A DNA stretch of 7,484 bases from Alphaproteobacteria bacterium (lineage in GTDB: Bacteria > Pseudomonadota > Alphaproteobacteria > ATCC43930 > CGMCC-115725), in the NCBI GenBank assembly GCA_030037055.1, contig JASHRZ010000741.1, positions 1 through 7,484 on the forward strand, given 5' to 3'. Shown in pieces: positions 1-6,400 of this stretch (position 1 is its first letter; each line of letters opens with the position of its first letter). Made by a program: the position numbers and the translations under genes. The notes under the pieces were generated by a model. It ran no database searches. It had not been told where the DNA came from and worked only from the letters and a program-made list of their open reading frames with translations.

Positions 1-289
1 AGGGAAGGCGATTTACTGGGTTATCCGAAATGTAGTCCCGCGCGCTTGCTTCCGTGATCCGGGTTGGCGTCCAGGAACGTGGCGGAAATTCGGTGTCAAG
101 CGCGCCAAAGCGCACCTCTTTCGATCGGGCGCCTCCCAGGAATTTCCGCATCCGACCTCTCGCGCGGGGAAGCGCCCGGCGCATTGCTCGCCGCGACGCA
201 ATCCCCTCTTGCTCTGTTGCGCCGGCGCGCTGATGTTAGGCGGCTTTGCGGGCGGGGCTGCCGGCCCCGCGCCTTTGGGGAGCGGGTGA
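1..289. other. Leader / intergenic region with no supported gene
   Basis: No convincing gene is seen here. The frame of the downstream lipoprotein gene is open from the window edge to a TGA at 287-289, but its codons lack the strong G/C third-position preference of the real genes in this window, and its translation resembles no family I know. The other open frames on both strands give Arg/Pro/Ser-rich translations typical of GC-rich shadow frames. Base composition looks less GC-biased than in the downstream genes, which fits intergenic DNA or the leader of the gene at 290. The region contains a 10-bp inverted repeat (82-91 with 140-149). I see no convincing -35/-10 pair; TTGCTC at 209-214 lacks a good partner. 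An upstream gene may end before the window starts. Confidence 0.5.
82..149. repeat. Perfect 10-bp inverted repeat with 48-bp spacer
   Basis: GCGGAAATTC at 82-91 is the exact reverse complement of GAATTTCCGC at 140-149. The match does not extend outward or inward. The 48-base interior holds a small GCGC-CAAA-GCGC hairpin (102-113). In RNA this could form a branched structure in a leader; in DNA the arms could be two half-sites for a regulator. Neither role is shown, and a 10-bp match at this distance can arise by chance in a window of this size. Confidence 0.45.
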
Positions 290-664
290 ATGCGGTGGAG
301 CGGGTTCCTGGTGCTGGGCGGGGCGGTGTGGATCGGCGGCTGCTCCTGGATCCCGTTCATCGGCTCCTCCGATGGACCACAACTCACCAATCCCGCGGTC
401 GAGGCCTGCCGGGACAAGGCGGAGGACCTTGGCTATGAGGATGTGGGCGAGCGGCAATCGTCGCCCACCGCCGGCGGCGGCTACACCGTCCAGCTCGACA
501 TCCGCGAGAACGAGGGCTTCGGCCAGGTCACCTGCACCTACGACCCCGCCAAGGGCGCCGACCTCCCGCCGCCCAAGCCGCCGCAGAAACCGGCGGAAAA
601 GCCGCCGGAAAAACCCGCCGAAAAGCCGGCCGAGACCGCGCCTGAACCGTCGCCGGCAAAGTAA
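290..664 (+). CDS. Small putative lipoprotein with Lys-Pro-x-Glu repeat tail
   Basis: A 124-residue protein of unrecognised family. Residues 4-17 form a short hydrophobic segment ending in I-G-G followed by Cys18, an acceptable lipobox, so the predicted mature form is a lipid-anchored envelope protein starting at Cys18. The mature part (about 30-90) has two further cysteines, Cys40 and Cys82, that could form a disulfide, and an alternating stretch around 65-84 that suggests beta strands. The tail from about residue 93 is Pro/Lys/Glu-rich, with units K-P-P-Q, K-P-A-E, K-P-P-E, K-P-A-E, K-P-A-E (96-115), probably an extended spacer or wall-contacting arm. The ATG at 290 is the earliest possible in-frame start because a TGA occupies 287-289; GGGGAG at 277-282 is a well-placed ribosome binding site. 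A GC-only hairpin follows the stop, and thrC begins 71 bp downstream. Coding status is well supported by signal and codon use; function is unknown. Confidence 0.8.
   Translation: MRWSGFLVLGGAVWIGGCSWIPFIGSSDGPQLTNPAVEACRDKAEDLGYEDVGERQSSPTAGGGYTVQLDIRENEGFGQVTCTYDPAKGADLPPPKPPQKPAEKPPEKPAEKPAETAPEPSPAK
575..634 (+). repeat. Five imperfect 12-bp tandem repeats inside the lipoprotein gene
   Basis: Five consecutive 12-base units each encode Lys-Pro-Ala/Pro-Glu/Gln (protein residues 96-115). The last four begin AAACCGGCGGAA, AAGCCGCCGGAA, AAACCCGCCGAA and AAGCCGGCCGAG. Differences lie mostly at third codon positions, so the peptide repeat is better kept than the DNA repeat, which suggests selection on the protein or an older expansion. 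Unit number may differ between strains. Confidence 0.75.
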
Positions 665-687
665 GGCGGGCGGAGTTGCGGCCCGCC
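665..687 (+). terminator. GC-only hairpin right after the lipoprotein stop; possible terminator or mRNA stabiliser
   Basis: GGCGGGC (665-671) pairs perfectly with GCCCGCC (681-687) around a 9-base loop. It begins on the base after the TAA stop at 662-664. There is no T-tract after it, so it is not a canonical intrinsic terminator. It may attenuate transcription into thrC, protect the 3' end of the upstream message, or assist Rho. The loop contains GGAGTTG, which overlaps a possible but unlikely TTG start of the thrC frame at 676. Confidence 0.4.
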
Positions 688-735
688 GCCTGGGGCGATA
701 GGCTGCACCGCTTTCCCCCGGCCCTTGGTAGTTGC

Positions 736-2160
736 GTGGCTTATCTCAGTACCCGCGACGCTCGGACTCCCCCGGCGCGCCTTGGCTTCGAGGACGTTCT
801 GCTCGCCGGGCTGGCGCCCGATGGCGGGCTCTACGTGCCCGATGCCTGGCCGCCGCTCGACGCGCCGGCGCTGCGCGCGCTGCGCGGACGCTCCTATGCC
901 GAGATCGCCTGCGCGGTGGTGGCGCCCTTTATCGGCGAGGCGCTGTCGGCGGCGAGCCTGCGGCCGCTGGTGGCGGCGGCCTATCAGACCTTCGATCATG
1001 CCGCGGTGGCGCCGCTCAAGGAGCTCGGCCCCGAGCTCTGGCTGATGGAGCTGTTCCACGGCCCCTCCCTGGCCTTCAAGGACTACGCCTTGCAGCTGGT
1101 GGGGCCGCTCTTCGAGCAGGTGCTGAAAAAGCGCGGCCAGCGCCTCACCGTCATCGGCGCCACCTCCGGCGATACCGGCTCGGCCGCGATCGAGGCCTGC
1201 CGCGAGCGCGACTGCCTCGACATCTTCATCCTCTATCCCGAGGGCCGCGTCTCCGAAGTGCAGCGCCGCCAGATGACGACGGTGGCCGCGGCCAACGCGC
1301 ATGCCATCGCGATATCCGGCAGCTTCGACGACTGCCAGGATTTGGTGAAGGCGATGTTCGCCGACACCCCGTTCCGCCAGGCGCTCAATCTCTCCGCGGT
1401 CAACTCGATCAACTGGGCGCGCATCATGGCGCAGGTGGTCTATTACGTCGCCGCCGCGGTGGCGCTGGGCGCGCCCGAACGGCCCGTATCCTTTGCCGTG
1501 CCCACCGGGAATTTCGGCAATGTCTATGCCGCCCATGTCGCGCGCCGCATGGGCCTGCCGATCGCCGAGCTGGTGATCGGCACCAACCGCAACGACATCC
1601 TGGCGCGCCACTTCAATACCGGCGCGATGACCATTTCGCGCGTGGAGGCGAGCCTCAGCCCGAGCATGGACATCCAGGTGCCGAGCAATTTCGAGCGGCT
1701 GCTGTACGAGCTCAAGGAGCGCGACGGCGCGGCGGTGGCGCGCGCGCTGGCCGAGTTCCGCCGCACCGGCAGCCTGCCGGCGAGCGCTTCAGAGTGGCGC
1801 GCGGCGCAGGCGCTGTTCCAGGCCTGCCGCGTCGACGATGCCGAAACGCGGCAATCGATCGCCGACACCTTCCGCGCCACCGGCGAGCTGCTCGATCCTC
1901 ACAGCGCCATCGCCGTGGCCGCGGCCAAAGCGGCGCGGCGCCGCGGCGACGTGCCGATGGTGGCGCTCGCCTGCGCGCATCCGGCGAAATTCCCCGAGGC
2001 GGTGGCGGCGGCGACGGGGCGGCGCCCGGAGCTTCCGGGGAGGCTCTGCGATCTCATGCAGCGCCCGGAGCGGCGGCCGCGTCTTCCCAACGATCTCGGC
2101 GCGGTCGAGGATTATGTGCGCGCCCATGCGCGGGCCACCGGGAAGGGAGGAGCGCCATGA
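736..2160 (+). CDS. thrC: Threonine synthase
   Basis: Converts O-phospho-L-homoserine to L-threonine and phosphate with pyridoxal phosphate (PLP), the last step of threonine synthesis, in the cytosol. The 474-residue length suits the long bacterial/fungal type. The start has the family signature A-Y-L-S-T-R at residues 2-7 and D-G-G-L-Y-V-P soon after. HGPSLAFKDYALQ contains the PLP-binding lysine, Lys115. GATSGDTGSA at 141-150 is the classic substrate/PLP phosphate loop, and PTGNFGN at 256-262 is a second conserved PLP-contact motif. I chose GTG at 736 because homologues begin just before YLSTR; the frame also opens at TTG 676, but the extra 20 residues look non-coding and would overlap the hairpin. 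The ribosome site is weak (GGTAG at 727-731). Its stop overlaps the next start, so translation of the M16 peptidase is probably coupled to it. No threonine leader peptide or attenuator is visible. Confidence 0.96.
   Translation: MAYLSTRDARTPPARLGFEDVLLAGLAPDGGLYVPDAWPPLDAPALRALRGRSYAEIACAVVAPFIGEALSAASLRPLVAAAYQTFDHAAVAPLKELGPELWLMELFHGPSLAFKDYALQLVGPLFEQVLKKRGQRLTVIGATSGDTGSAAIEACRERDCLDIFILYPEGRVSEVQRRQMTTVAAANAHAIAISGSFDDCQDLVKAMFADTPFRQALNLSAVNSINWARIMAQVVYYVAAAVALGAPERPVSFAVPTGNFGNVYAAHVARRMGLPIAELVIGTNRNDILARHFNTGAMTISRVEASLSPSMDIQVPSNFERLLYELKERDGAAVARALAEFRRTGSLPASASEWRAAQALFQACRVDDAETRQSIADTFRATGELLDPHSAIAVAAAKAARRRGDVPMVALACAHPAKFPEAVAAATGRRPELPGRLCDLMQRPERRPRLPNDLGAVEDYVRAHARATGKGGAP
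2144..2160 (+). promoter_or_regulatory. Strong Shine-Dalgarno inside the thrC 3' end with ATGA stop-start overlap
   Basis: The bases AGGGAGGAG (2144-2152) lie within the last thrC codons, and GGAGG ends 6 bases before the ATG at 2157. The thrC stop TGA (2158-2160) shares ATGA with that start. This layout is typical of translational coupling or re-initiation, and it fixes the start of the M16 peptidase even though its frame stays open far upstream. Confidence 0.8.
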
Positions 2161-3416
2161 CTGTGAGCGCGACCACGCTCAAGAACGGCATGCGCGTGCT
2201 GACCGATCGCATGGACAGCGTCGAAACGGTGTCGATCGGCGTCTGGGTCGATGTCGGCACGCGCCACGAGCCGGCGCAGTTCAACGGTGTCGCGCATCTG
2301 CTGGAGCACATGGCGTTCAAAGGCACCGAGCGGCGCTCGGCGCTCGACATCGCCGCCGAGATCGAGGCGGTGGGCGGCCATCTCAACGCCTACACCTCCC
2401 GCGAGCACACCGCCTATTACGCCAAGGTGCTGAAGCAGAACGTCGCGCTCGCCGTCGACATCCTTGCCGACATCCTGCAGCGCTCGGTGTTCGATCCCGC
2501 CGAGCTCGAGCGCGAGCGCACGGTGATCCTGCAGGAGATCGGCCAGGCCAACGACACGCCCGATGACATCATCTTCGATCTGTTCCAGGAGCGCGCCTTT
2601 CCCGACCAGCCGATGGGCCGCCCGGTGCTCGGCCGCGCCGAGATCATCCGCCGCATCGATCGCGAGGCGGTCGCGGGCTACATGCGCCGCCATTACGCCG
2701 CCTCCGGCATGCTGCTCACTGCCGCCGGCAACCTCGATCACGGCGATCTCGTGCGGCTCGCCGAGGCGGCGTTCACCGGCTTGCCGCCGATCCGCATCGC
2801 GCGCAGCGAGCCCGCGCGCTATGTCGGCGGCGAGCTGCGCGAGGAGCGCGATCTCGAGCAGGTGCATGTGGTGCTGGGCTTCCCCGGCTTTGCCTTCGCC
2901 GATCCCGACTACTACGCCGCCTCGGTCGTCTCCTCGGCGCTGGGCGGCGGCATGTCCTCGCGCCTCTTCCAGGAGATCCGCGAGAAGCGCGGCCTGGTCT
3001 ATGCCATCTATTCCTTCACCCACGCCTACAGCGACGGCGGCCTCTTCGGCGTCTACGCCGGCACCGGCGAGGAGGAGGTCGAGGAGCTGATGCCGGTGCT
3101 GTGCGAGGAGATCCGCAAGCTCGCCTTCGGCCTCGAGCCGGCCGAGCTCGAGCGCGCGCGCGCCCAGCTCAAGGCCGGTCTGCTGATGTCGCTGGAGAGC
3201 ACGACGGCGCGCTGCGAGCAGCAGGCGGCGCACATGCTCGTCTTCGGCCGGCCGCTCGACATGGCCGAGATGGTGAGCCGCATCGACGCCGTCGATGCCG
3301 CGGCGGTGACGAGGGTGGCGCGCCGGATTAGGAGCGCGCGGCCGACCTTGACCGCGCTCGGGCCGGTCGGCCGCGTCGACAGCTATCCGCGGCTCGTCGA
3401 GCGGCTGGGCGGCTGA
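2157..3416 (+). CDS. M16 family zinc metallopeptidase (processing peptidase beta-like)
   Basis: A 419-residue protease of the pitrilysin/insulinase M16 family, shaped like the single-chain bacterial relatives of mitochondrial processing peptidase. The inverted zinc motif H-x-x-E-H is complete: His47, Glu50 (catalytic base) and His51. Glu127 lies 76 residues after the second His, the spacing of the third zinc ligand in mitochondrial beta-MPP, with the conserved Glu120 before it, so the enzyme should be active. The C-terminal half has the M16 segment GGGMSSRLFQEIREKRGL (about 263-280), which includes the glycine-rich loop region. There is no signal peptide, so it probably acts in the cytosol on short or unfolded peptides; its substrate cannot be read from sequence. 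It overlaps thrC by 4 bp and sits 17 bp before the GNAT gene. The thrC-M16 pair is, from memory, a common alphaproteobacterial arrangement. Family assignment is near certain; specific role is not. Confidence 0.94.
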   Translation: MTVSATTLKNGMRVLTDRMDSVETVSIGVWVDVGTRHEPAQFNGVAHLLEHMAFKGTERRSALDIAAEIEAVGGHLNAYTSREHTAYYAKVLKQNVALAVDILADILQRSVFDPAELERERTVILQEIGQANDTPDDIIFDLFQERAFPDQPMGRPVLGRAEIIRRIDREAVAGYMRRHYAASGMLLTAAGNLDHGDLVRLAEAAFTGLPPIRIARSEPARYVGGELREERDLEQVHVVLGFPGFAFADPDYYAASVVSSALGGGMSSRLFQEIREKRGLVYAIYSFTHAYSDGGLFGVYAGTGEEEVEELMPVLCEEIRKLAFGLEPAELERARAQLKAGLLMSLESTTARCEQQAAHMLVFGRPLDMAEMVSRIDAVDAAAVTRVARRIRSARPTLTALGPVGRVDSYPRLVERLGG

Positions 3417-3433
3417 GCGGCAAGGCGCGCCCC

Positions 3434-4048
3434 GTGGCCTCCGACATCCTTCGCCTGCCGCGCTTCTTCGGCACCGCGCCGCCGAGCTTCCGCCTGGTCG
3501 GCGAGCGCGTGCTGCTGCGCCCGCCCGAACGCGGCGATTGGGAGGAATGGGCGAGCCTCCGCGGCGAGTCGCGCCGCTTCCTCGCGCCCTGGGAGCCGAG
3601 CTGGGCGCCGGATTCGCTGACGCGCGGCGCCTTTCGCCGGCGCCTGCAGCGCTATGCCATCGACTGGCGCACCGATCAGGGCTACAGCTTCTTTCTCTTC
3701 CGCCTCGAGGACGGCGCACTGGTCGGGGGCATTGGCCTGAGCAATGTGCGCCGTGGCGTCGCCGAGACCGGCAGCCTCGGCTATTGGGTGGGCGAGCGCT
3801 TCGCCCGCAGGGGCTACATGACCCAAGGGCTGCAGCTTGTGCTCACCTTCGCCTTCCAGCGCCTGAAGCTGCATCGGATCGAGGCGGCCTGCCTGCCGCA
3901 CAACATCCCGAGCCGCGCGCTGCTCGTCAAGAGCGGCTTCCGCGAGGAAGGCTATGCCCGCGAGTATCTCTGCATCGACGGCCGCTGGCAGGACCACGTG
4001 CTGTTCGCCTTGCTGCGCTCGGAATGGGCGGGCGCGGACGCCGATTGA
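3434..4048 (+). CDS. GNAT family N-acetyltransferase, RimJ/RimL-like
   Basis: A 204-residue acetyl-CoA-dependent acetyltransferase. The RimJ/RimL-type layout is clear: an N-terminal strand V-L-L-R-P-P (26-31) followed by a D-W-x-x-W helix, a central strand L-G-Y-W-V-G ending about 120, then R-R-G-Y-M-T (125-130), the acetyl-CoA phosphate-binding turn of motif A. Next come H-R-I-E-A, an N-I-P-S-R segment and K-S-G-F-R-E-E-G, typical of motif B and the C-terminal strand. RimJ/RimL relatives acetylate protein N-termini, but many members act on small molecules or antibiotics, so the substrate is open. The GTG start at 3434 has a modest AAGG site at 3422-3425 and lies 17 bp after the M16 stop; glnS starts 19 bp after it. 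It is probably part of the same transcript. The first 18 residues precede the fold and carry no clear signal sequence. Confidence 0.9.
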   Translation: MASDILRLPRFFGTAPPSFRLVGERVLLRPPERGDWEEWASLRGESRRFLAPWEPSWAPDSLTRGAFRRRLQRYAIDWRTDQGYSFFLFRLEDGALVGGIGLSNVRRGVAETGSLGYWVGERFARRGYMTQGLQLVLTFAFQRLKLHRIEAACLPHNIPSRALLVKSGFREEGYAREYLCIDGRWQDHVLFALLRSEWAGADAD

Positions 4049-4054
4049 GAGCTT

Positions 4055-4070
4055 TAGGAGCGACGCGATG
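4055..4070 (+). promoter_or_regulatory. glnS ribosome binding site
   Basis: TAGGAG (4055-4060) stands 7 bases before the ATG at 4068, in the 19-bp gap after the GNAT stop. It selects ATG 4068 over the frame's earlier opening inside the GNAT gene, and the protein from here aligns naturally with the usual GlnRS N-terminus. Confidence 0.75.
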
Positions 4071-5753
4071 ACGGCAAGCGAAGCGGCGGCGCAGGCGGGG
4101 AGCAATTTCGTCCGCGACATCATCGAGAGCGACCTCGCGGCCGGACGCATCGCCGGCGTCGTCACCCGCTTTCCGCCGGAGCCCAACGGCTATCTCCATA
4201 TCGGCCACGCCAAGTCGATCTGCCTCAATTTCGGCCTGGCGCAGGAGTTCGCCGGCCGCTGCCATCTGCGCTTCGACGACACCAACCCGACCAAGGAGGA
4301 GCAGGAATATATCGACGCCATCGAGCGCGACGTGCGCTGGCTCGGCTTCGATTGGGGCAAGCACCTCTATCACGCCTCGGATTATTTCGAGCGGCTCTAC
4401 GAATGGGCGGAGCATCTGATCCGCGCCGGCAAGGCCTATGTCGACGATTGCTCCGCGGAAGAGATACGGGCGATGCGCGGCACGCTCACCGAGCCCGGGC
4501 GCGACAGCCCCTGGCGCGAGCGCTCGGTGGCGGAGAATCTCGATCTCTTCCGCCGCATGCGCGGCGGCGAGTTCGCCAACGGCGCGCGCGTGCTGCGCGC
4601 CAAGATCGACATGGCCTCCGGCAACATCAACCTGCGCGATCCCGTGCTCTACCGCATCCTGCACGCGGCGCACCCCCGCACGGGCAGCGCCTGGTCGATC
4701 TACCCCACCTATGATTTCGCCCACGGCCAGTCGGACGCGATCGAGGGCATCACCCATTCGATCTGCACATTGGAATTCGAGGATCACCGGCCGCTCTACG
4801 ACTGGCTCCTCGACAATCTGCCGGTGCCCTCCCGTCCGCATCAATACGAGTTCGCGCGCCTCAACATCACCTACACCGTGCTTTCCAAGCGCGTGCTGAC
4901 CGAGCTTGTGCGCGAGCGCCATGTCAAGGGCTGGGACGATCCGCGCATGCCGACCATCGCGGGCTTGCGCCGGCGCGGCGTGCCGGCGGCGGCGATCCGC
5001 GACTTCGTTCGCCGGGTCGGCGTCGCGCGCGCCAACAGCATCGTCGACATCGCCATGTTCGAGAGCGCCATCCGCGACGAGCTGAACCGCGCCGCGCCGC
5101 GCCGCATGGGAGTGCTGCGTCCGCTGAAGCTGGTGATCGAGAACTATCCCGAGGGCGCCGGCGAGACGCTGGAGGCCCTCAACCACCCCGACGATCCCGC
5201 CGCCGGCACGCGGGCCATCCCGTTCGGGCGCGAGCTCTATGTCGAGCGCGACGATTTCATGGAGCACCCGCCGAAGAAATTCTATCGGCTGTCGCCCGGC
5301 CGCGAGGTGCGGCTGCGCTACGCCTATTTCGTCACCTGCCGCGAGGCCGTGAAGAACGCGGCCGGTGAAGTGGTGGAGCTGCGCTGCAGCTACGATCCCG
5401 CCACCCGCGGCGGCAATGCGCCCGACGGGCGCAAGGTGCAGGCGACCTTGCACTGGGTGTCGGCGGCGCATTCGGTGCCGGCGGAGATCCGGCTCTACAA
5501 CCAGCTGTTCCTCCGGCCCGATCCCGGCGCCGCGGGCGATATCATGGCCGATCTCAACCCAGACTCGCTGGAGGTGCTGGCCGATTCCCGGCTCGAGCCG
5601 TCGCTCGCCCGGGCCGCTTCAGGCGAGGCGGTGCAGTTCGAGCGGCAGGGCTATTTCTGTCCCGACACCGACTCGCGGCCGGGCCGCCTGGTCTTCAACC
5701 GCACCGTGGGCTTGCGCGACAGCTGGGCCAAGGCGCAAGCGGGCGGCCGTTAG
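4068..5753 (+). CDS. glnS: Glutamine--tRNA ligase (GlnRS)
   Basis: Class I aminoacyl-tRNA synthetase that charges tRNA-Gln with glutamine using ATP, in the cytosol. The 561-residue length matches the usual bacterial enzyme (about 550). The first signature is FPPEPNGYLHIGHAKS, with HIGH at 44-47; P-E-P-N-G marks GlnRS rather than bacterial GluRS. R-F-D-D-T-N-P follows, the region that contacts glutamine and the tRNA acceptor end. Y-P-T-Y-D-F-A-H near residue 211 and the segment H-S-I-C-T-L-E-F-E-D-H are strongly GlnRS-like. The second ATP motif (KMSKS equivalent) is V-L-S-K-R at 271-275. The C-terminal half forms the two anticodon-binding beta-barrels and ends with L-V-F-N-R-T-V. No YqeY or GatB-like extension is fused. 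It is last in the co-directional block. In a probable alphaproteobacterium this enzyme is notable, since many members make Gln-tRNA through GluRS and the GatCAB amidotransferase instead. Confidence 0.97.
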   Translation: MTASEAAAQAGSNFVRDIIESDLAAGRIAGVVTRFPPEPNGYLHIGHAKSICLNFGLAQEFAGRCHLRFDDTNPTKEEQEYIDAIERDVRWLGFDWGKHLYHASDYFERLYEWAEHLIRAGKAYVDDCSAEEIRAMRGTLTEPGRDSPWRERSVAENLDLFRRMRGGEFANGARVLRAKIDMASGNINLRDPVLYRILHAAHPRTGSAWSIYPTYDFAHGQSDAIEGITHSICTLEFEDHRPLYDWLLDNLPVPSRPHQYEFARLNITYTVLSKRVLTELVRERHVKGWDDPRMPTIAGLRRRGVPAAAIRDFVRRVGVARANSIVDIAMFESAIRDELNRAAPRRMGVLRPLKLVIENYPEGAGETLEALNHPDDPAAGTRAIPFGRELYVERDDFMEHPPKKFYRLSPGREVRLRYAYFVTCREAVKNAAGEVVELRCSYDPATRGGNAPDGRKVQATLHWVSAAHSVPAEIRLYNQLFLRPDPGAAGDIMADLNPDSLEVLADSRLEPSLARAASGEAVQFERQGYFCPDTDSRPGRLVFNRTVGLRDSWAKAQAGGR

Positions 5754-5781
5754 CACTCGGAGTCAGAAATGCGAGAAACGG

Positions 5782-5822
5782 CCGGCGAAATCGTGGGGCG
5801 ACTGCGGATTTGCGATCGCCGG
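5782..5822. terminator. Possible bidirectional terminator between glnS and yqgE
   Basis: CCGGCGA (5782-5788) pairs with TCGCCGG (5816-5822) around a 27-base interior, in the 71-bp gap between two convergent genes. A G-T wobble adds one pair (5781/5823). On the yqgE strand the stem is followed by the moderately T-rich GTTTCTCGCATTTCT; on the glnS strand there is no T-run. The large loop and imperfect tract make it a weak candidate. Confidence 0.3.
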
Positions 5823-5824
5823 TG

Positions 5825-6400
5825 CTAGGCGTGCCCGGCGTCGCCGGAAAGCGCCAGCGGGTCGATGCCGAGCTTGGCCAGCGCACGCTGCCATTTGTCG
5901 GCGACTTCGTTGTCGAAGACGATGGCTTCATCGGCCGGTCCATGCAGCCAGCCATTCCCCTGCATCTCGGCGTCGAGCTGTCCGGGGCCCCAGCCGGCAT
6001 AGCCCAGCGCCAGTAGGCTGCGCCGGGGACCCTTGCCGCGGCCGATGGCGCGCAGGATGTCGAGGGTCGCGGTCAGCGCCATCTTGCCGACGACGAGCGT
6101 GTTCTCCTCGACGTAATCATCGGAATGCAGCACGAAGCCGCGGCCTTCCTCGACCGGGCCGCCGGCGTGCACGCGCGAGAGGCCGGTGAGGCCTGAGGCG
6201 GGGATGCCGAGCTTGTCCAGCAGCTGTGGCAGGGTGACGTTGTCGATGATCTTGTTCACCACCAGCCCCATCGCGCCTTCCTCGTTATGCGCGCACAGAA
6301 AGATCACCGAGCGCTCGAAGCGGTGGTCTTGCATCTGCGGCATGGCGATGAGGAGCTGGCCGGCGAGAGAGGTGACGGGGTTCTTCATAGGTCCTGACAT
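5825..6400 (-). CDS. YqgE/AlgH family protein
   Basis: A 191-residue member of the YqgE/AlgH family (E. coli YqgE is about 187). Conserved blocks appear in order: GQLLIAMPQM (14-23) with F-E-R-S-V-I, then H-N-E-E-G-A-M-G-L-V-V-N (38-49), H-A-G-G-P-V (78-83) and L-G-Y-A-G-W-G-P-G-Q-L (132-142). No signal peptide or membrane segment is seen. The biochemical role of the family is not settled; the AlgH name comes from Pseudomonas alginate regulation, which should not be assumed here. The start is ambiguous. The frame extends back to 6511, but the extra residues look non-coding and would fill the divergent spacer. ATG 6400 gives M-S-G-P-M-K-N; ATG 6388 gives M-K-N-P, with an AGGA placed rather close. 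Three GCGCTT hexamers lie just upstream. It converges with glnS and diverges from the DsbD-like gene. Confidence 0.92.
   Translation of the reverse strand: MSGPMKNPVTSLAGQLLIAMPQMQDHRFERSVIFLCAHNEEGAMGLVVNKIIDNVTLPQLLDKLGIPASGLTGLSRVHAGGPVEEGRGFVLHSDDYVEENTLVVGKMALTATLDILRAIGRGKGPRRSLLALGYAGWGPGQLDAEMQGNGWLHGPADEAIVFDNEVADKWQRALAKLGIDPLALSGDAGHA

Noticed and set aside
13..438. Overlapping open frames on both strands in the left end
   Set aside because: Translations are compositionally biased, carry no motifs, and continue into or across the well-supported lipoprotein gene.
676..735. TTG start at 676 for thrC
   Set aside because: It adds 20 residues not seen in the family, sits in the loop of a hairpin, and has GGAG directly abutting it with no spacing. 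GTG 736 gives the usual start before YLSTR.
538..1611. 357-codon open frame on the minus strand opposite the lipoprotein tail and thrC
   Set aside because: Shadow frame: a Gly-rich C-terminus comes from the antisense of the K-P-x-E repeats, and the rest is antisense to thrC.
732..2156. Upstream extension of the M16 frame across the whole thrC gene, suggesting a fusion protein
   Set aside because: The translated extension is Arg/Gly/Ala-rich and meaningless, and thrC itself is intact in another frame. The real start is ATG 2157 with a strong Shine-Dalgarno.
3152..3163. Alternating (GC)6 tract as possible Z-DNA or a slippage site
   Set aside because: It lies within conserved M16 coding sequence and is short; such runs are expected from codon use in this genome.
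2112..3719. 535-codon open frame on the minus strand opposite the M16 gene
   Set aside because: Its translation is Arg/Ala/His/Gly-rich and low-complexity with no family motif, while the plus strand encodes a complete M16 peptidase with all zinc ligands. Long antisense frames are expected at this GC content.
3927..5471. 514-codon open frame on the minus strand opposite glnS
   Set aside because: It mirrors glnS codons, has no recognisable domain, and would overlap a certain gene almost entirely.
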